From Parachlamydiales bacterium (GTDB lineage Bacteria > Chlamydiota > Chlamydiia > Chlamydiales > SM23-39), in assembly GCA_019694475.1 (NCBI GenBank), contig JAIBBX010000003.1:1-64000 (forward strand): a stretch of DNA of 64,000 nt, written 5' to 3'. Shown in pieces: positions 33,355-41,108 of the stretch (its first letter is position 1; every line of letters starts with the position of its first letter). Under the pieces are notes generated by a model. It saw only the letters and a program-made list of their open reading frames with translations. It was not told the DNA's origin and ran no database searches. The translations under genes and the position numbers were made by a program.

Positions 33355-35772
33355 ATGTCTACAACACCTTCACAACAAGCTGAACAAGCATTACAACAAA
33401 TTGAACAACAATTCCAGGCGGCTCTAGCAGCCATCGCTCAAATCCAGGCTGATACTTCGCAGCAATCGCAGGACTTGAGAAATGCTGCATATGATAAGGC
33501 TCATGAACATTCGCATAGAGCTTCCTATGTAGGTGGAACGGTTATTACTTATACCGTTACTAATCAATGGGCGGTAGACGGATACAATGCGGCGATGGCC
33601 GACTATAGTGCGAAAGCGCAAGATATCAATAATCAAAATAAGCTCATTAATGGTCTTGGTTCGCAATTCCAAACGCTGACTGATGCTATCAACAACTTAA
33701 TGTCAATGATGGCTTCGCTTGTGAAGAACAACAACGTGGGCGGCGATCTGATTGGAGAAGACTTAGATTCAATGAATAAAGTTCTCCAAAGTTTGTTTAA
33801 GGGGTTAAGAAGCGAATTGATGGCTTGGAAAGATCAAGCGGATATGACTGTGGGAATTGATGACGGTCTTTCAGCGGCATTCGTCGGACAGTGCATCAGC
33901 GATATGGCATCGAACCAGACTGCTGAATACAACGACCTGATTTCTGCAAATAATGTGCTTAAAGGTCTGCTCAATACTTATATGACTCAATACAACAATG
34001 CTCTGGAAGATGAGTCGAGCTATTCTATTTGGGATATGTTGAATCCATTTGGAGATGCTGGTTCCGAAATGTCAAAAGACCAGAAAATCATGGACAACGC
34101 CCAAGCAATGATGAAGGGCATTTTGAGTGTGATGGATACGATTGCGCAAGTCACATCGAATCTCATGCCTGAATTCACAACGATCGTGAATGAAATCGAA
34201 GAAATCATCCGGGATGTGAAGAAGTTTCTGGCTGAATTTAAGACAGCGACTCCGGCTCAAAAAGCTGCGGACATCAAGCAAATCCTTGCTGAAATCATGT
34301 ATGTTCTAACGCAGGTTCAAACGCTCAAACAAGAAATTGAGAACAACAAAGCGAAAAACAATCAGGACATGTCTCAAGGGACGATCCAGGCGAGCAAGAA
34401 CAATGTCGACGAGACGATTGCTCAGCAGAAGATCGAAGAAGAACAAAAGAAAGCAGCGGCTGCAGCGAAAATATTCCAGATCGTAATGACCTGCGTAATG
34501 GGAGCCGTCATGATGGTAGCTTCCGGCGGTGCTGGTGCTGCATTATTAACCGGATTAGTGACCCTTTATGAAGCATTGAATGATGCTGGCGTCCTCAATA
34601 CAAATCAAGATCTCGCCGGAGCAATGCATAGCCAAATCGGTGCGGATATTGTGATTGGAGTCACAGAAGCATTGGTTACATTCGGTGCTGGAATGGGCGT
34701 CGATATGGCACTTGCTAGCGTAAAAGCTGGAGAAAAAGCTGTGATGAGCGCAGTGTCTGTTGCTATGGAAAGCTCCGAAGAGGAGATTGAAGAGCAGGCC
34801 GATAAGATCGCAACGAAAGAAGCCAATAATGCGATGTCGAAAGTCGAATTGCCTCAAATCGGAGATGAGGAAGCTCAAGCAGCATATAAAGCGGCAGAAA
34901 AAGAAGCTTATGACAATGCTTATTCTAAAGCTTACGATGAACTTTATGCAATTGCTGAAAGTGCAGCGAAAAAAGCAGCTGAGCGAATGGGACAGCAATT
35001 CTTGAAGCAGCAATTCGGAACTCTCGTAGAATTGGCTGTAAGCGGCGAATTTAAGCAAACTCTTGAAAAATTGATGGAACAAGCGGCTAAAGACGCGATT
35101 GGAGATGCTGTTGAAGAATCTTCAACAATTGCTAAATTGGCTGCAAGAGGTGTTGAATCGAATGATCAGATCATTGGAGATATCACCGATCGAAATGCCA
35201 ACCAGTCAGTATCTAAGATTACAGGAAAGTCGCCAGACTCAATTCAGAGTGATTCAAGTCTTATGGGTTGGGGAACAAAACGATTCTTAGCGCTTCTTGT
35301 CGCAGGTCTTTTGGGCAATAACATCATGACCGACTCGGCGAAGAAAATGGGTGCAGACGATGATGCTTGGTACACACAGTTGATTTCAGTGCTCCAATCG
35401 CTCATGCAAATGATTGCAATGATGGGTGGAACGGGAACATTCTCATCTGTTTCCATAGATGGAATCATGTCGAAATTGCCGCGCTATGCAACTCTTTTAT
35501 CAACCATTCCGCAAGGCGCTCAAGCTATCAACGATGTTTCACTTTATGAAACCGATGAGGCTCAAGGCAAGGCTTTGACTGCAATCCAAAAACTCGAAGG
35601 CGAATCAGGCCTTCTCAACGACTTCCTACAAATGCTCCAAAAAGATGCAACAAGCTGGGGCAATATGATCAAGGAAGTTGAGCAAGATCAAGCTGACACC
35701 AACCAATTGGCCGGTCATATGAATGATGGCCAGCAGGCTGAGATCAATGTATTGATCGCATCAATAGGATGA
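33355..35772 (+). CDS. Large translocator-like protein A2 (SctE/CopB-like, tentative)
   Basis: This 805-aa protein is most similar to A1 at the N-terminus (AEQALQQIEQQFQAALAAIA, then NQWAVDGYNAAMADYSAKAQ) and over the first 300 residues. The hydrophobic core is IVMTCVMGAVMMVASGGAGA and ADIVIGVTEALVTFGAGMGV. A second hydrophobic region lies at about 645-690 (FLALLVAGLLGNNIMT, SLMQMIAMMGGTGTF). Only 18 bases separate it from B2, so the two are co-transcribed. Confidence 0.75.
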   Translation: MSTTPSQQAEQALQQIEQQFQAALAAIAQIQADTSQQSQDLRNAAYDKAHEHSHRASYVGGTVITYTVTNQWAVDGYNAAMADYSAKAQDINNQNKLINGLGSQFQTLTDAINNLMSMMASLVKNNNVGGDLIGEDLDSMNKVLQSLFKGLRSELMAWKDQADMTVGIDDGLSAAFVGQCISDMASNQTAEYNDLISANNVLKGLLNTYMTQYNNALEDESSYSIWDMLNPFGDAGSEMSKDQKIMDNAQAMMKGILSVMDTIAQVTSNLMPEFTTIVNEIEEIIRDVKKFLAEFKTATPAQKAADIKQILAEIMYVLTQVQTLKQEIENNKAKNNQDMSQGTIQASKNNVDETIAQQKIEEEQKKAAAAAKIFQIVMTCVMGAVMMVASGGAGAALLTGLVTLYEALNDAGVLNTNQDLAGAMHSQIGADIVIGVTEALVTFGAGMGVDMALASVKAGEKAVMSAVSVAMESSEEEIEEQADKIATKEANNAMSKVELPQIGDEEAQAAYKAAEKEAYDNAYSKAYDELYAIAESAAKKAAERMGQQFLKQQFGTLVELAVSGEFKQTLEKLMEQAAKDAIGDAVEESSTIAKLAARGVESNDQIIGDITDRNANQSVSKITGKSPDSIQSDSSLMGWGTKRFLALLVAGLLGNNIMTDSAKKMGADDDAWYTQLISVLQSLMQMIAMMGGTGTFSSVSIDGIMSKLPRYATLLSTIPQGAQAINDVSLYETDEAQGKALTAIQKLEGESGLLNDFLQMLQKDATSWGNMIKEVEQDQADTNQLAGHMNDGQQAEINVLIASIG

Positions 35773-35790
35773 TAATAGTAGCGGGGTATT

Positions 35791-38115
35791 ATGGGTTCAT
35801 CAACAAGTCAGGCGCTTCAGGCTGCGCTGCAAGAAATTGAACAGCAGTATGAAGCTGCAGAACAATTCGTGCAGAAGATGCAGCAGGATAAAAGCCAAAT
35901 CTCGAAATACGAGAAAAGTGCTGCTTATTGGAAATCGCGGGAAACCTATACAACGGTAACATGCGGCCCTCACGGGATTGTCAATTTCCACCATCACACG
36001 GACTGGCATGCTGTGAGCGAGTACAATAAATGCGAAGCGGCGATTGCGGCGGCAAATAACGATATGCAAGCGCAGGCCGATGAGCTAAAAGCAAAATTTG
36101 GACCCATTTTTTCCTCCATTGACACGACGATTGCAAGTCTCATGACTTGCCTTCAGCAAATCATCAGCAGCGGCGGATCTGACGATCTCGTTCAGGGCGA
36201 TTTAGGCGATATCAACAGTTTGATTGATAAGCTATTCAGCGCAATGAAAATGGAAATCAGAGCTGCTTTATTTGAGCAGGAGATGCAAGGAAAGGCTGGC
36301 GAACAGCTTTCTGTCTCGGAATTAGCGCAGCTTTCTCAAGGAGAGGTTCAGGCGCAAACTGCTGCCTTGAGTATCTTTAATTCCATGGTAAGCCAGATCA
36401 AAACTTTGATGAACAATTTCCATACCGATAAGAACAACGCGGAGATTGATAAGGCAAAATATAATCCGATCTTGGTCAACCTGTTCGGTATAAACGGCGA
36501 TAAAGTCGTTAGAGACGAAGAGATCATCAAGAACGCAGATCTCATGGAAAATCTGCTTGGCAGCGTTTTGAATACTTTGGCTCCGATCACTGCTAGCTTG
36601 CAGCCTGATTTTGTTGCTGTTGTGAATACGATCGAGCGGATTGTCAAAGAAATCAAAAAAATTCTCAATGACGCCTCTTTAAACCCAAAAGCGAAACAAA
36701 CCGAAGTTCTTGGTTTGGTGATGTATATTTTGACCTTCTTCCAGACGATCAAACAGGAAGTAGAGAACCAGAAGACGGCCAATAATCAAGACATGTCTAA
36801 AGGAACAATTGCAGCGAGCAAAACGAATGTCGATGATGCTATTGCACAGCAGAAAATCAAAGCTGAGTTGGAAGCCAATGCGAAAGTGATGAAGATCGTA
36901 ATGATCGTCACAGAAGTCGTTTTTGGAGCGATTTTGATGGCAACTAGCGGCGGTATAGGGGCTGCTGCGATGGCAGGTCTTGTTACTGCTTTTGAAACGA
37001 TGCAGACGGCTGGTGTGTTTAATGCAACAGGTGCTTTGGGCGACACCAAACTTGGACAAGTTGGGGCTGATATTGTTGTCGGTGTTACAGAGGCTCTACT
37101 TACTTTCGGCGCTGGCGCATTGACAGATAGATTAGCGGCAAATGCTATGAAAACAGCCGTAAAAGAATCTGTTGAAACAGCAGTGAAATCTGCAGGCCAA
37201 GAAATCGAAGAAGCAGCCATTAAAGCGGCTCAAACGGCAGGCAAAGCTGCGAATGCTGAACAGCTCGAACAATCTATAGCATTAGCGACTCCGGTTCTTC
37301 AGCAAACGGCTCAGAAATCTGCCGAAAAAGCGGCTGAGAAAGTCATGGTTCAATTTTTGCAGCAGCCATTCTCAGTAATTGTAGAGAACCTTGCAAAGGG
37401 AAGCTTTACGAAAACAATGCAAGAAGCCATGGAAAAAGCGGCCCAAACCGCCATCAAAGAAGGAATCGAAGATGCAGCAACGATTGCAAAACTGGCTGCA
37501 AGAGGCGTAGTTTCTTCTGAAACAGTGGTTGAAGACATCGCGGTTAGAGCAGGAAATATCGGAGCTGCAGAATCTTTAGGTCAGCCGGTTGAAAAAATTG
37601 CGGATGCAACTGCAGGATGGACAACAAATCGGCTGCTCATGATGGTTGTTTACGGTTTGATGAGCAACAATCTCCTGACAGATGGAATGAAAAAACTAAA
37701 TGCTTCGGATGTATTGACTGAGATCTTCCAAATCATTCAGATGCTGCTCCAGATGATTACTTTAATGGTGGGGTCAGGTTCATTGACGGGCACTACGATT
37801 GATCAGCTCATGTCGAAATTTCCAAGATACGCGAACCTCTTATCGCTTCTTCCTCAAGGGGTTCAGGCAGTAGGTTCAGCCGGCACCGCGCAAACATACG
37901 ATGCGGAAGCCAAGGCTGTGACAGCAATTGGAAAGCTGGATGGCGAATCGAGCCTTCTGAACGATTTTCTTCAAATGCTCCAAAAAGATGCAACAAGCTG
38001 GGGCAACATGGTGAAGAAAACCGAACAGGACCAAGCAGACACCGATCAATTGGCTGGCCATATGAATGATGGCGAGCAGGCTGAGATTAATGTGCTCATT
38101 TCTTCGATTGGGTAA
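35791..38115 (+). CDS. Large translocator-like protein B2 (SctE/CopB-like, tentative)
   Basis: This 774-aa protein pairs with B1: AEQFVQKMQQDKSQISKYEK at the N-terminus and a His-containing IVNFHHHTDW at the position of the B1 His cluster. The core is IVTEVVFGAILMATSGGIGA, then VGADIVVGVTEALLTFGAGA. The C-terminus has the shared LLNDFLQMLQKDATSWGNMV. It is the most divergent of the four in the region after residue 400 and lacks about 30 residues there. Confidence 0.75.
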   Translation: MGSSTSQALQAALQEIEQQYEAAEQFVQKMQQDKSQISKYEKSAAYWKSRETYTTVTCGPHGIVNFHHHTDWHAVSEYNKCEAAIAAANNDMQAQADELKAKFGPIFSSIDTTIASLMTCLQQIISSGGSDDLVQGDLGDINSLIDKLFSAMKMEIRAALFEQEMQGKAGEQLSVSELAQLSQGEVQAQTAALSIFNSMVSQIKTLMNNFHTDKNNAEIDKAKYNPILVNLFGINGDKVVRDEEIIKNADLMENLLGSVLNTLAPITASLQPDFVAVVNTIERIVKEIKKILNDASLNPKAKQTEVLGLVMYILTFFQTIKQEVENQKTANNQDMSKGTIAASKTNVDDAIAQQKIKAELEANAKVMKIVMIVTEVVFGAILMATSGGIGAAAMAGLVTAFETMQTAGVFNATGALGDTKLGQVGADIVVGVTEALLTFGAGALTDRLAANAMKTAVKESVETAVKSAGQEIEEAAIKAAQTAGKAANAEQLEQSIALATPVLQQTAQKSAEKAAEKVMVQFLQQPFSVIVENLAKGSFTKTMQEAMEKAAQTAIKEGIEDAATIAKLAARGVVSSETVVEDIAVRAGNIGAAESLGQPVEKIADATAGWTTNRLLMMVVYGLMSNNLLTDGMKKLNASDVLTEIFQIIQMLLQMITLMVGSGSLTGTTIDQLMSKFPRYANLLSLLPQGVQAVGSAGTAQTYDAEAKAVTAIGKLDGESSLLNDFLQMLQKDATSWGNMVKKTEQDQADTDQLAGHMNDGEQAEINVLISSIG

Positions 38116-38161
38116 TTGACTTATACTTCGCCTTTTGGCAATAGAATGTCAGGAGGCGAGT

Positions 38162-38485
38162 ATGAGCGATATCACTGGTCCAATAGGGCCCCGAGAGAAG
38201 AAAATGTACGAGCAGGAATATAAGCACAGTGCAGATCTCTTCAAACGGGCGCTAGATCAATACAATAAGTCTGAAAATCCTTATCAAAAAGCTGAGTTTA
38301 AAGATGTGATGGATAAGGCGATGACTGTTTTGAATGAAACAGCTCACGGCCTCATGCGCAAAGAGCTGGAAGATCAGAACAAGAAGATTGCCAATGACTA
38401 TGCGAATTTCCAAAAGTACCCTGGCGATCCCGATACTCTTGATAAACTCAATAGCGATCTAGATAAAGCAAAAAAATCAGTCTAG
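38162..38485 (+). CDS. Small helical protein of 107 aa
   Basis: The protein is 107 aa from the ATG at 38162, which has a textbook RBS (AGGAGGCG); an upstream TTG frame from 38135 is less likely. It is helical and charged (MSDITGPIGPREKKMYEQEY, LFKRALDQYNKSENPYQKAE, ending LNSDLDKAKKSV). It sits 46 bases downstream of B2 and is likely in the same transcript. It could be a chaperone or secreted small subunit; no family is recognised. Confidence 0.75.
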   Translation: MSDITGPIGPREKKMYEQEYKHSADLFKRALDQYNKSENPYQKAEFKDVMDKAMTVLNETAHGLMRKELEDQNKKIANDYANFQKYPGDPDTLDKLNSDLDKAKKSV

Positions 38486-38515
38486 ATTCACCTCAGAGAA
38501 GATCTCTTCTATAAT

Positions 38516-38600
38516 CTCTGTGGTTTCTATCTCTGTGGTAAAAAAATTAAGGTTCAGCTGCACAATTCGGAAATTCACCACAGAGATAGATACCACAGAG
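38516..38600. repeat. Long inverted repeat (24-base arms)
   Basis: The left arm at 38516-38539 (CTCTGTGGTTTCTATCTCTG plus TGGT) and the right arm at 38577-38600 are complementary at 23 of 24 positions, around a 37-base loop. Each arm itself holds two copies of CTCTGTGGT. It lies between the convergent ends of the plus-strand cluster and dnaJ. It may act as a bidirectional terminator or be a member of an interspersed repeat family. Confidence 0.75.
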
Positions 38601-38657
38601 AAAAAAGAAGACTAACAAGCTATTTATTGCTTATCTCTCTTGGTGCAAATCGACGCG

Positions 38658-39830
38658 CTATTCTGAAAAAAAAACCTTGAGCTTTTCCAAGAATGTCTTT
38701 TTGCGCGGGTGATTTTGCGGAGATTCGAGCTGTTCGAAACTGCGGAGCAGCTCCTTTTGTTTCTCTGTCAGCCTGACCGGCGTCTCTACCGTGATCCGCA
38801 CAAGCAGATCGCCATGTCCTTGTCCATGGACATTAGGGAAACCTTTGCCGCTTACTCTGAGAAGCTTATCGGTCTGAGTCCCTTCTGGGATTTGGATGCG
38901 GGCCTGTTCTCCAAATGGAGTGGGCACGTCTTTTTTGGTGCCAAGGGCAGCTTCTGTAAATGTAATCGGCAAGTCGAGATAGACGTCGTCCCCTTCGCGG
39001 GTAAAAGCTTCGTGCGGCTCCACTTCAATGTAGACGAAAAGATCGCCTGGAGGGCCCCCAGCTTCACCTGCATCTCCGTAGCCTGTCATTTTAAGGCGCA
39101 TTCCATTGTCGACGCCAGCTGGAATTTTGATCTTGATCCTCTGCTTATCTTTGACTCTGCCTGCGCCGCCGCAAGATTTGCAAGGATCGGTGATAACTTG
39201 TCCTGCTCCGCCGCAATGCGGGCAGGTGGAAGACATGCTGAAAAAGCCGCGGCTTTGATAAACTTGCCCTTTTCCTTGGCAAGTTGCGCAAGTTTTAATG
39301 CCGGTGCGCGATTTCGCGCCAAGACCGCCGCAAGCATCGCATGCAATGTAATTCACGATCGCGAGCTCTTTTTCAGTCCCTTTTGCAGCTTCCTGGAAGC
39401 TGACTTTCACAGTCGCTTTTTTGCTTGTCCCTTTGCGGGCGCCAGGCTCTTCTTCAAAGCCACCTCCGCCGAAGAATGAATCGAAAATCGACTCTCCTCC
39501 CCCTCGGCCGCCGCCAAATGCGCCCATGAATGTGCGAAGAGCTTCTTCCATTGAGGAGAATCCGCCGCCGCCTGGGAATCCGCCTGGGCCTCCGCCCATT
39601 CCTGCGCCGCGTAAGCCATCTTCGCCATATTGGTCGTAGATGCGCCGCCGGTTTTCATCGCTCAAGACTTCATAAGCTTCGGAGACAGCTTTGAATTGTT
39701 CTTCTGCTTTCGGGTTGCCTTGATTGCGGTCAGGATGGCATTCGAGGGCCTTTTTTCGATAGGCCTTTTTGATCTCTTCAGGGGTTGCGGTGCGCGCCAC
39801 ACCGAGTGTGGCGTAAAAATCTTTTGCCAC
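38658..39830 (-). CDS. dnaJ: Chaperone protein DnaJ
   Basis: This 390-aa co-chaperone stimulates the DnaK ATPase in the cytoplasm. It has a J domain with HPD (ECHPDRNQG near residue 32), a G/F-rich linker (about 75-125), four CxxCxGxG zinc motifs ([32 protein letters not shown]) and the C-terminal substrate domains. The length is typical. The GTG start overlaps the rpsU stop codon by one base, so the two are coupled. The rpsU-dnaJ pairing matches the conserved chlamydial order CT342-CT341. Confidence 0.97.
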   Translation of the reverse strand: MAKDFYATLGVARTATPEEIKKAYRKKALECHPDRNQGNPKAEEQFKAVSEAYEVLSDENRRRIYDQYGEDGLRGAGMGGGPGGFPGGGGFSSMEEALRTFMGAFGGGRGGGESIFDSFFGGGGFEEEPGARKGTSKKATVKVSFQEAAKGTEKELAIVNYIACDACGGLGAKSRTGIKTCATCQGKGQVYQSRGFFSMSSTCPHCGGAGQVITDPCKSCGGAGRVKDKQRIKIKIPAGVDNGMRLKMTGYGDAGEAGGPPGDLFVYIEVEPHEAFTREGDDVYLDLPITFTEAALGTKKDVPTPFGEQARIQIPEGTQTDKLLRVSGKGFPNVHGQGHGDLLVRITVETPVRLTEKQKELLRSFEQLESPQNHPRKKTFLEKLKVFFSE

Positions 39831-40024
39831 TAGTAGCCTCGGCGAAGGGCAGTTTTCGTACGCTTCGTTGCCGCTTTGGACTTAAGCCTGCTTTTTACAG
39901 AGGGTTTGTCATAGAATCTATGCGCTTTTGCAGCCTTCATGATTCCTTCTTTGTCTAGTTTTTTCTTCAGGGCGCGAAGCGCTTTATCTATCGGCTCACC
40001 GATGCGTACCTTTACACTGGGCAT
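39830..40024 (-). CDS. rpsU: 30S ribosomal protein bS21
   Basis: This 64-aa basic protein starts [20 protein letters not shown] and ends in an Arg/Lys-rich tail ([15 protein letters not shown]). Family features are the IDKALRxLKKK helix and the HRFYDKPS segment. S21 binds near the anti-Shine-Dalgarno end of 16S rRNA on the platform of the small subunit. It is upstream of and overlapping dnaJ. Confidence 0.96.
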   Translation of the reverse strand: MPSVKVRIGEPIDKALRALKKKLDKEGIMKAAKAHRFYDKPSVKSRLKSKAATKRTKTALRRGY

Positions 40025-40103
40025 TTTCCAATAACCTCATTGGTTTTTGTTTTGAAAGAATCCATTTTAGAGAAAAATCTGGTTTTGTTCAAGGGCCTCG
40101 AAG

Positions 40104-40163
40104 TTCTGCGTTTTGCATTCTGCGTTTTGCGATTTTTTATTGGATTCCATAATCCAATAAAAA
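40104..40163. repeat. Interspersed TTCTGCGTTTTGC repeat plus inverted repeat
   Basis: Two tandem units of TTCTGCGTTTTGC-type sequence (40104-40131) are followed by an inverted repeat with arms TTTTTTATTGGATT / AATCCAATAAAAAA (about 40133-40163). The same core unit recurs in inverted orientation at 62965-63053. It lies between rpsU and tsaB, with the second half inside the tsaB 3' end, so it may have shortened that gene. Confidence 0.6.
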
Positions 40164-40631
40164 AGGGGGCGCTCCCTCCTCTGAGAATTGGTCCCAGACC
40201 ACCTTTGCGAGAAGAGTTGGGTCTGGGGGGTGGGTGCAAAGAGGCATCCCTTGCACGCGGGCATCTGTGCGGGGCAGAAGAAATGCTTTGTCCCCAAACC
40301 AGGCATAAACCCCGCCGCTCTTAGCATCCATGAGGATAGGGGCGGGCCCAAAGGCTTTGAGGGAACAGAAGCCCAAACAAGGGATCTGCCAGCCGTAGGA
40401 GAGGGCTTTAGCAAGGGCGGCGCCCACGCGGATTCCGGTGTAGGACCCGGGACCGATGCCAACGGCAACCAAGGCCGGAACCTGGTTGGAAAGGAGATTT
40501 TTGACTTCTTGGGCGATCGTCCTTGAAAGCTGCGGCCCTCCTTCCAGTTGGATGGAAGCGAGGACTTTTTCGTTTTCAGATAAGACGAGGCACCCTTTTT
40601 CTGCGCTCGATTCAATGGTTAGGATCAACAT
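40137..40631 (-). CDS. tsaB: tRNA threonylcarbamoyladenosine biosynthesis protein TsaB
   Basis: The protein is about 164 aa from the ATG at 40631 (MLILTIESSAEKGCLVLSEN); a frame seven residues longer exists. TsaB is the inactive ASKHA-fold partner of TsaD in t6A37 tRNA modification. Visible are the N-terminal TIESS strand and the conserved GIGPGSYTGIRVGAALAKAL motif near residue 66. It is shorter than the usual 210-230 aa: the C-terminal lobe is reduced and the last codons lie in an inverted repeat, so recent loss is possible. In C. trachomatis the corresponding slot (CT343) also holds a t6A-pathway gene. Confidence 0.88.
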   Translation of the reverse strand: MLILTIESSAEKGCLVLSENEKVLASIQLEGGPQLSRTIAQEVKNLLSNQVPALVAVGIGPGSYTGIRVGAALAKALSYGWQIPCLGFCSLKAFGPAPILMDAKSGGVYAWFGDKAFLLPRTDARVQGMPLCTHPPDPTLLAKVVWDQFSEEGAPPFLLDYGIQ

Positions 40632-40697
40632 GGTCCCTATTTTACTCGACAAAAAAGGGTGATTTCAAGGAAATCATGAGAAAAAGGAGCAAGTCTT

Positions 40698-41069
40698 ATG
40701 GAAAGAGCTTCAAGAGAACCTGCTAAAGATGCATATATCCTGCTGAGGGTTGTATTTATCTTCGCGCCGATCATCGCCGGGTTCGATAAATTTTTTAATT
40801 TGCTCGTCGATTGGGAACAATATTTAGGGGTCCATTTCGGGGCGTATGGAAAAACATTTATGATGATCGCAGGCGTCGTTGAGATCATCGCCGGTTTAGG
40901 CGTGATTTTCCGCCCTAAACTGTTTGCGAATATCATTGGACTTTGGCTTGCCTTGATCATTATCAATCTATTGATTCTGGAAGATTTCTTCGATATCGCT
41001 TTGCGCGATTTTGGACTTTGCTTGTCTGCCTTTGCTTTGGGACGGCTTGCAAAAGTCTATGGTAGATAG
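40698..41069 (+). CDS. DoxX-like small membrane protein
   Basis: This 123-aa protein has four hydrophobic helices: ILLRVVFIFAPIIAGFDKFF, FMMIAGVVEIIAGLGVIF, IIGLWLALIIINLLIL and FGLCLSAFALGRLA. The spacing and the GFDKF motif after helix 1 fit the DoxX/DoxD family of inner-membrane proteins, which are linked to redox or thiol homeostasis in some bacteria. It is transcribed divergently from tsaB with an AAAAAGGAG RBS. The specific role is unknown. Confidence 0.8.
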   Translation: MERASREPAKDAYILLRVVFIFAPIIAGFDKFFNLLVDWEQYLGVHFGAYGKTFMMIAGVVEIIAGLGVIFRPKLFANIIGLWLALIIINLLILEDFFDIALRDFGLCLSAFALGRLAKVYGR

Positions 41070-41108
41070 ATTTTGTTGAACTTGTTAGACTAAGTTCCTT
41101 TTTATGAG

